A stretch of DNA of 8,404 nucleotides, taken from the NCBI GenBank assembly GCA_007571355.1, contig RKRO01000218.1:1-8404 (forward strand), read 5' to 3'. Made by a program: the position numbers and the translations under genes. Positions within the stretch are counted from its first letter, which is position 1; every line of letters starts with the position of its first letter. The notes under the pieces were generated by a model, which saw only the letters and a list, made by a program, of their open reading frames with translations, was not told where the DNA came from and did no database searches. Shown piece by piece: positions 4,851 through 8,404 of the stretch. Source of the stretch: Candidatus Poribacteria bacterium. Its GTDB lineage: Bacteria > Poribacteria > WGA-4E > WGA-3G.

Positions 4851-5924
4851 TCAGGGTACCAACTGCACTTTAATCGAATCCGATCCTTTCTGAACCATTT
4901 CAAACCCTGTCAGATAACCCTCCAACGGCAACTGATGCGTCACAATGTGACTCACATCGATTAAACCGCGATGGATATAATCAATCGCCAGCGGATACGC
5001 ATACGGACCTAAATGTGAGCCGTGGATATTCAGTTCTTTTGTGTCGCCGATGATTGTCCAGTCCACAGTCACCGGCTCCCGCATCACACTGAATTCAACA
5101 AACGTGCCTGCCTTCCGAATCATGTGTAATCCCTGCTCAACCGCTTTCGGATGTCCCGTCGCCTCAATATAGACATCACATCCGTAACCTTCTGTCAAAT
5201 CTAACACCGCTTGGACAGCATCCGTCTCCGATGGGTTGATCCCAATATCGGCACCCAATTTCTTAGCAACCTCTAACCGGTTCGGCATCAGATCAACAGC
5301 GATAAGCATACCCGGATTTTTCAACTTCGCAGCACCGATCATACCGAGACCGAGCGTCCCCGCACCCGCGACCACGACCACATCACCGAACTCAATATTG
5401 CCGCGTTGCACAGCGTGAATCGAGCAAGCGAGCGGTTCAATCATCGCAGCATTCGCCATCGGAATTTGGGAAGGCACTTTGTAGACCAGCGAACGCGCAG
5501 GAAACTTCATATAGTCCGCCATACCACCGTTGACAACCGGTTGAAACCCGTAGATATTATGGACTTGGCAGAGCCAATACTTCCCAGTTCGGCAATATCG
5601 GCACTCCCAACACGGCACAATCTGCTCCGAGATAGCCGTATCGCCGATCTGGAGGTCGTACTTCTCACCCGCGCCTTCACCGAGTTCGACAACTTCACCG
5701 ATGAATTCGTGTCCAGCGATAACTGGGGCTTCTACATAAGGCTTGCGGTGTTCATCACCCCAGAAAAGCGGCGCGCCTATGTAGCACTTAATGTCGCTTG
5801 CACAGACACCGCACGCGCCTACTTTAATAACTACTTCACCGGGACCCGCCACCGGTATCGGGACCTCTTCAAGACGATAATCCCACGGTTCACGACACAT
5901 GATCGCGCGCATTGTTTTCGGCAT
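4851..5924 (-). CDS. Zinc-dependent medium-chain alcohol/polyol dehydrogenase
   Basis: A 357-residue cytosolic NAD(P)-dependent dehydrogenase of the MDR superfamily. Catalytic zinc ligands are visible as Cys41 in CGVCASD and His72-Glu73 in GHEF, with Glu163 in the IEPLAC motif; the structural zinc site is the Cys105/108/111/119 set. The cofactor fold has AGAGTLGLG at 186-194, and Asp211 at the end of the next strand suggests NAD rather than NADP. The whole resembles sorbitol, threonine and similar polyol dehydrogenases; the exact substrate cannot be read from sequence. The frame is open back to 5969, but ATG 5924 is chosen because AAGGAG lies seven bases before it and the family consensus begins there. 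It is the last gene of a probable - strand operon after the RNA methyltransferase (69-base gap) and converges with the small + strand gene across 28 bases, with no clear terminator. Confidence 0.93.
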   Translation of the reverse strand: MPKTMRAIMCREPWDYRLEEVPIPVAGPGEVVIKVGACGVCASDIKCYIGAPLFWGDEHRKPYVEAPVIAGHEFIGEVVELGEGAGEKYDLQIGDTAISEQIVPCWECRYCRTGKYWLCQVHNIYGFQPVVNGGMADYMKFPARSLVYKVPSQIPMANAAMIEPLACSIHAVQRGNIEFGDVVVVAGAGTLGLGMIGAAKLKNPGMLIAVDLMPNRLEVAKKLGADIGINPSETDAVQAVLDLTEGYGCDVYIEATGHPKAVEQGLHMIRKAGTFVEFSVMREPVTVDWTIIGDTKELNIHGSHLGPYAYPLAIDYIHRGLIDVSHIVTHQLPLEGYLTGFEMVQKGSDSIKVQLVP

Positions 5925-5931
5925 TCGGAAT

Positions 5932-5937
5932 CTCCTT
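5932..5937 (-). promoter_or_regulatory. Ribosome binding site deciding dehydrogenase start
   Basis: AAGGAG on the - strand, seven bases from the ATG at 5924. It selects this start over the in-frame ATG 45 bases further upstream, which has no such signal. Confidence 0.75.
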
Positions 5938-5969
5938 ATGGAATTCACAGTAGTACCGTAAATTGACAC

Positions 5970-5992
5970 CTACGGTTGTGCGTAGATACGCA
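5970..5992. repeat. Two competing hairpins after methyltransferase gene
   Basis: TGCGTA-GA-TACGCA (5979-5992) is an almost perfect palindrome directly after the stop codon of the methyltransferase. CTACG (5970-5974) can instead pair with CGTAG (5981-5985). Both cannot form at once. On the - strand transcript this lies between two genes of the likely operon and could tune read-through or RNA stability. Confidence 0.35.
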
Positions 5993-5993
5993 T

Positions 5994-6506
5994 TTAAGGA
6001 GGGTGTAAGATGTGATAGGCAGCAATACCTAACGAGACATGAACATTCAGTGAGGTACCCGCTCCATACATTGGGAGAAAAATTACCATATCACAAGCAG
6101 CGAGCGTTCGTTTTGTTACGCCGTGGTCCTCATGCCCCACGACAAGGCATATCTTATCTGGATAGTCAACCTCATCGTAGCGGATTGACTGGGCAGTAAC
6201 CTCCAAGGCACAACCCGTATAGCCATCCGCTTTGAGTGATACGATAGCGTCTGCTGCCTGTGCCATATACCGCCATCTTACCCGTCGATGCCTGCCTCGC
6301 GCAACTTTGCGGACAAGCGGATGAGGCGGTTGCGCACTGATACCGGTTAGGATCAGTTCTTTCACACGACACGCATCCGCTATTCGAAATGCAGACCCAA
6401 CATTGACTGGGTCCTGCACGTCTTGTAGAATAAAAATCAGTTCCTTCTCTGGCAGTTCCGCCTGTTTCAGAAAATCTTTGAGCGGCTTGCCGCGTAATTG
6501 TTTCAT
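5994..6506 (-). CDS. SpoU/TrmH-family RNA 2'-O-ribose methyltransferase
   Basis: A 170-residue AdoMet-dependent methyltransferase of the SPOUT fold, with all three SpoU motifs: motif 1 DPVNVGSAFRIADA with Asn35 and catalytic Arg41, motif 2 LVVGHEDHGV with Glu126, and motif 3 LPMYGAGTSLNVHVSLGI with Ser152 and Asn154, where the C-terminal trefoil knot binds AdoMet. It would methylate a ribose 2'-hydroxyl in tRNA or rRNA. The length is like TrmL (about 157 residues) and far shorter than RlmB or TrmH, so it lacks an N-terminal RNA-binding domain; motif 3 however has the SLNV form of the TrmH/RlmB group. Target nucleotide unknown. ATG 6506 is the first start; a stop lies two codons upstream and AGGA is only two bases away, so initiation looks weak. 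It sits 47 bases after the aldo/keto reductase and 69 before the dehydrogenase, all on one strand. Confidence 0.92.
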   Translation of the reverse strand: MKQLRGKPLKDFLKQAELPEKELIFILQDVQDPVNVGSAFRIADACRVKELILTGISAQPPHPLVRKVARGRHRRVRWRYMAQAADAIVSLKADGYTGCALEVTAQSIRYDEVDYPDKICLVVGHEDHGVTKRTLAACDMVIFLPMYGAGTSLNVHVSLGIAAYHILHPP

Positions 6507-6522
6507 ATCCTATAAAAACATC

Positions 6523-6537
6523 GGGGTTACAAACCCC
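6523..6537. repeat. Short GC-rich hairpin between operon genes
   Basis: GGGGTT (6523-6528) and AACCCC (6532-6537) are perfectly complementary around a three-base loop, with more C residues just outside. It lies in the 47-base gap between the aldo/keto reductase and the methyltransferase. It resembles the hairpin at 8-27 in having G-runs facing C-runs and a nearby GTT, so both may belong to one dispersed repeat family; it could alternatively attenuate transcription. Confidence 0.45.
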
Positions 6538-6553
6538 TCCCCCAAGAGATGGG

Positions 6554-7330
6554 TTATGCCGCTTTGCGTTGTATCAACCGCCGTCTTGCGCTTGCACGCG
6601 CCAGTCCGGCATCCAATGTAATATGGCGGTCATCTGTCATACCGAGATTGATCGCATGCGCCGTTTCGAGATCAAACCCCCATTCAATCCATTCTGGTAT
6701 ATCCGCCTTCGGTATATTACCGGCAACAACGACCTTCATGATACTAATGCCTTTCCCCGCTTCATACCCACGTTGGATGTATTCCAGATGCCTGTCAATT
6801 GAACCGCCTTCTAACATCCTACCCTCTTTATTCGCTGTCGTCAGGATAACTTCGATTTCGGGATGGTCTATCACGGCATCCATAACGGGACCTGTGTAGA
6901 CGTGCGTCGAGCAGCCAATGACGCGGATTTTGCCAGCAGCTTTCGCCTCGCGGAACGCATCAAGCGCGCCCTCACGCAGAACTAAATCCTCCGGCGAAGA
7001 GACGGCATGTAACAACATGACATCTATATACTCGGTCTGCAATTCGCGTAGTGCTTTTGTGATACTCACAGCAGCACCCTCATAATCCTTCGCAGGCGTT
7101 TTCGTCTGGATGACAACCGCTTCTCTATCAATCTGGCGGATAGCCTCTCCGAGATGAGGCTGTGTACCATATCCTTCGGCAGTATCCCAGAAAGTAACCC
7201 CTTCTGCAAGAGCCTTCAACATCAGTTTGCTACCAGCTTCATAAGTATCACAAGTATCCTTAAGCCGTCCGGCACCATAGCAGAGCCGTGAAATTTCTAA
7301 ACCTGTGTTTCCATACGCTAAATATTCCAT
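6554..7330 (-). CDS. Aldo/keto reductase
   Basis: A 258-residue NAD(P)H-dependent carbonyl reductase with a TIM-barrel fold, cytosolic. The catalytic tetrad is complete and in normal context: Asp49 and Tyr54 in WDTAEGYG, Lys77 in IQTKTP and His108 in DVMLLHAV. The N-terminal YGNTGLEISRLCYGAG is the usual first strand and loop of the family. It is shorter than the common 300-330 residues, with a shortened C-terminal cofactor region, and it has no cysteine cluster of the ferredoxin-fused type. Substrate unknown; sugars, aldehydes and keto compounds are all possible. The frame is open to 7348, but ATG 7330 is preferred: GGAGG lies five bases upstream and the family consensus begins at once. It is the first gene of the - strand cluster and is divergent from the NagA-like gene, sharing a 231-base intergenic region. 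Confidence 0.92.
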   Translation of the reverse strand: MEYLAYGNTGLEISRLCYGAGRLKDTCDTYEAGSKLMLKALAEGVTFWDTAEGYGTQPHLGEAIRQIDREAVVIQTKTPAKDYEGAAVSITKALRELQTEYIDVMLLHAVSSPEDLVLREGALDAFREAKAAGKIRVIGCSTHVYTGPVMDAVIDHPEIEVILTTANKEGRMLEGGSIDRHLEYIQRGYEAGKGISIMKVVVAGNIPKADIPEWIEWGFDLETAHAINLGMTDDRHITLDAGLARASARRRLIQRKAA

Positions 7331-7334
7331 GGTG

Positions 7335-7340
7335 TCCTCC
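7335..7340 (-). promoter_or_regulatory. Ribosome binding site deciding reductase start
   Basis: GGAGGA on the - strand, four bases from ATG 7330. The upstream in-frame ATG at 7348 would put this site inside the coding region and has no such signal of its own. Confidence 0.7.
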
Positions 7341-7455
7341 ACATCCAAACTAAAAAAATGATAACGATAATCCCACAGACTTGTTCAGAACTCTTATGAT
7401 ATACTTTAACCGAATTCCCCGAAAAATGCAATACTTTTCTATGTGATGTTTTCTC

Positions 7456-7484
7456 TTGGCAACAAACCCATTTTCGTGTATGAT
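7456..7484 (+). promoter_or_regulatory. Sigma-70-type promoter of the NagA-like gene
   Basis: TTGGCA (7456-7461), a 17-base spacer and TATGAT (7479-7484): each box matches the consensus at five of six positions. Transcription should begin near 7491, giving a leader of about 70 bases before ATG 7562. It points away from the aldo/keto reductase in a divergent intergenic region. Confidence 0.6.
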
Positions 7485-7561
7485 GGACTATCCGTTAGTG
7501 GACACTGTGATTAGAATCTCTTATCATATAAATCAAAAAAAGCAAAGTTCAGATTCCAAAT

Positions 7562-8404
7562 ATGAAACTCAGTGGACATACCGTTTTCAACAACGCAGTT
7601 ATCGAGATTAATTTGCGCGACGCCCGCGTAGCATCCATCCGCGAATTAACTGCCACCCACAGCAATATACAGATCGCACCCGCACCGATAGACATTCAGG
7701 TGAACGGTTTCGCAGGCTTTGATCTCAACGCCGAGACCGTTACACCGGACGACGTTTGCGCGATGGTACGTGCCCTCTGGCGAGTCGGCACCGGCTTTTT
7801 ATGTCCGACAGTTGTCACCGGTTCTTTCGATAGGATATGCAATTCCATACGCGCCATTGTAGATGCTTGTAAAGCGGACCCTTTGGTCGATTACGCTGTC
7901 CTTGGAATCCACCTTGAAGGCCCCTATATCTCTGCGGAGGACGGACCGCGAGGCGCGCATCCGTTGGCACACGTCAGAAGCCCAGATTGGAACGAGTTTC
8001 AGCGGTGGCAGGACATCGCCGAAGGGAGAATCCGCATCGTAACCCTTGCACCTGAGAAAAAGGGAGCCATTCCGTTTATTGAAAAACTGGCGGCGGACGG
8101 AATCGTGGTCGCTTTAGGACACACGAACGCTTCCGCGGACGATATTCAAGCCGCGATTGACGCTGGCGCGAAACTCTCCACACATCTCGGTAACGGCGCA
8201 CACGCCTTAATCCGCCGTCACCCGAACTACATCTGGGAGCAGCTCGGGGCCGATGAACTCTGGGCAAGCCTCATCGTGGATGGACACCATCTACCGCCTT
8301 CCGTCGCTAAGTCAATGATACGTGCAAAGACGCTCGACCGATGTGTCCTCGTCAGCGACGCTGTAGCACTGGCAGGCATGGAACCCGGTATCTACGAGTT
8401 CGCC
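7562..8404 (+). CDS. N-acetylglucosamine-6-phosphate deacetylase-like, 3' end outside window
   Basis: The first 281 residues of an amidohydrolase-superfamily enzyme; the family is about 380 long, so roughly 100 residues lie outside. NagA removes acetate from GlcNAc-6-phosphate to give glucosamine-6-phosphate in the cytosol, in chitin, peptidoglycan and amino-sugar recycling. Visible landmarks: IDIQVNGFAGFD at 43-54, the same form as enterobacterial NagA (DVQLNG) instead of the HxH of many relatives; metal ligand Glu119 in HLEGPYI; metal-binding His187 in ALGHTNAS and His208 in THLGNGAHA; substrate-loop DGHHLP at 240-245; and catalytic Asp266 in VSDAVALAG. The usual THxFNAM block reads THLGNGA, so the phosphate or sugar contact may differ and the substrate is less certain than the chemistry. 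No Shine-Dalgarno sequence precedes ATG 7562; a promoter lies at 7456-7484. The frame stays open to the last base. Confidence 0.87.
   Translation, partial: MKLSGHTVFNNAVIEINLRDARVASIRELTATHSNIQIAPAPIDIQVNGFAGFDLNAETVTPDDVCAMVRALWRVGTGFLCPTVVTGSFDRICNSIRAIVDACKADPLVDYAVLGIHLEGPYISAEDGPRGAHPLAHVRSPDWNEFQRWQDIAEGRIRIVTLAPEKKGAIPFIEKLAADGIVVALGHTNASADDIQAAIDAGAKLSTHLGNGAHALIRRHPNYIWEQLGADELWASLIVDGHHLPPSVAKSMIRAKTLDRCVLVSDAVALAGMEPGIYEFA

Noticed and set aside
5406..5966. 186-codon + strand frame opposite the zinc dehydrogenase
   Set aside because: It is the antisense of an intact enzyme with all zinc ligands in place; the translation has no family features.
6549..6899. 116-codon + strand frame opposite the aldo/keto reductase
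   Set aside because: Antisense of a well-supported coding region with no features of its own.
1..8404. CRISPR array, transposase, integrase, toxin-antitoxin or phage genes
   Set aside because: I looked for regular repeats, DDE or tyrosine recombinase motifs and small paired genes and found none.

Overview
The window reads like bacterial chromosome from an uncultured lineage. The set of genes (a large cytoplasmic polysaccharide-deacetylase-like protein, several stand-alone oxidoreductases, a TolB-type propeller protein, a NagA-type amidohydrolase) and the wording of their motifs remind me of Candidatus Poribacteria and related sponge or marine bacteria. That is an inference from memory of protein style; no marker gene here proves it. 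Shine-Dalgarno sites (AAGGAG, GGAGG, AGAAGGA) and sigma-70-like promoters (TTGACA-N17-TATGAT, TTGGCA-N17-TATGAT) are ordinary bacterial signals.

Layout. 1-1402: a short GC-rich hairpin, then a 435-residue deacetylase-like protein on the + strand. 1427-2176: a convergent short-chain dehydrogenase/reductase (SDR) on the - strand. 2177-3466: an AT-rich stretch of low gene density holding several inverted repeats, what looks like the first ~30 codons of an ECF sigma factor, a strong promoter starting exactly where that fragment breaks off, a 69-residue Bor-like protein closed by a perfect stem-loop, and a degenerate tRNA-Phe-like sequence. 3467-4594: an exported TolB/PD40 beta-propeller protein whose true start is unclear, followed by a tiny coiled-coil protein (4619-4822). 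4851-7330: a three-gene - strand cluster, read in the order aldo/keto reductase, SpoU-family RNA 2'-O-methyltransferase, zinc-dependent medium-chain dehydrogenase. 7456-8404: a promoter and the first 281 codons of an N-acetylglucosamine-6-phosphate deacetylase-like gene cut by the window edge.

How they fit together. The deacetylase-like protein, NagA-like enzyme, SDR, zinc dehydrogenase and aldo/keto reductase would suit breakdown of amino sugars, sugar alcohols or other glycan products, but no transporter or kinase is present and the genes lie in several transcription units, so a single pathway is not shown. The ordinary genes deserve routine annotation. The interval 2290-3600 is where I would look for something new: remnants, structured DNA and a small expressed protein lie side by side there. 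I see no convincing complete defence, mobile or CRISPR system.
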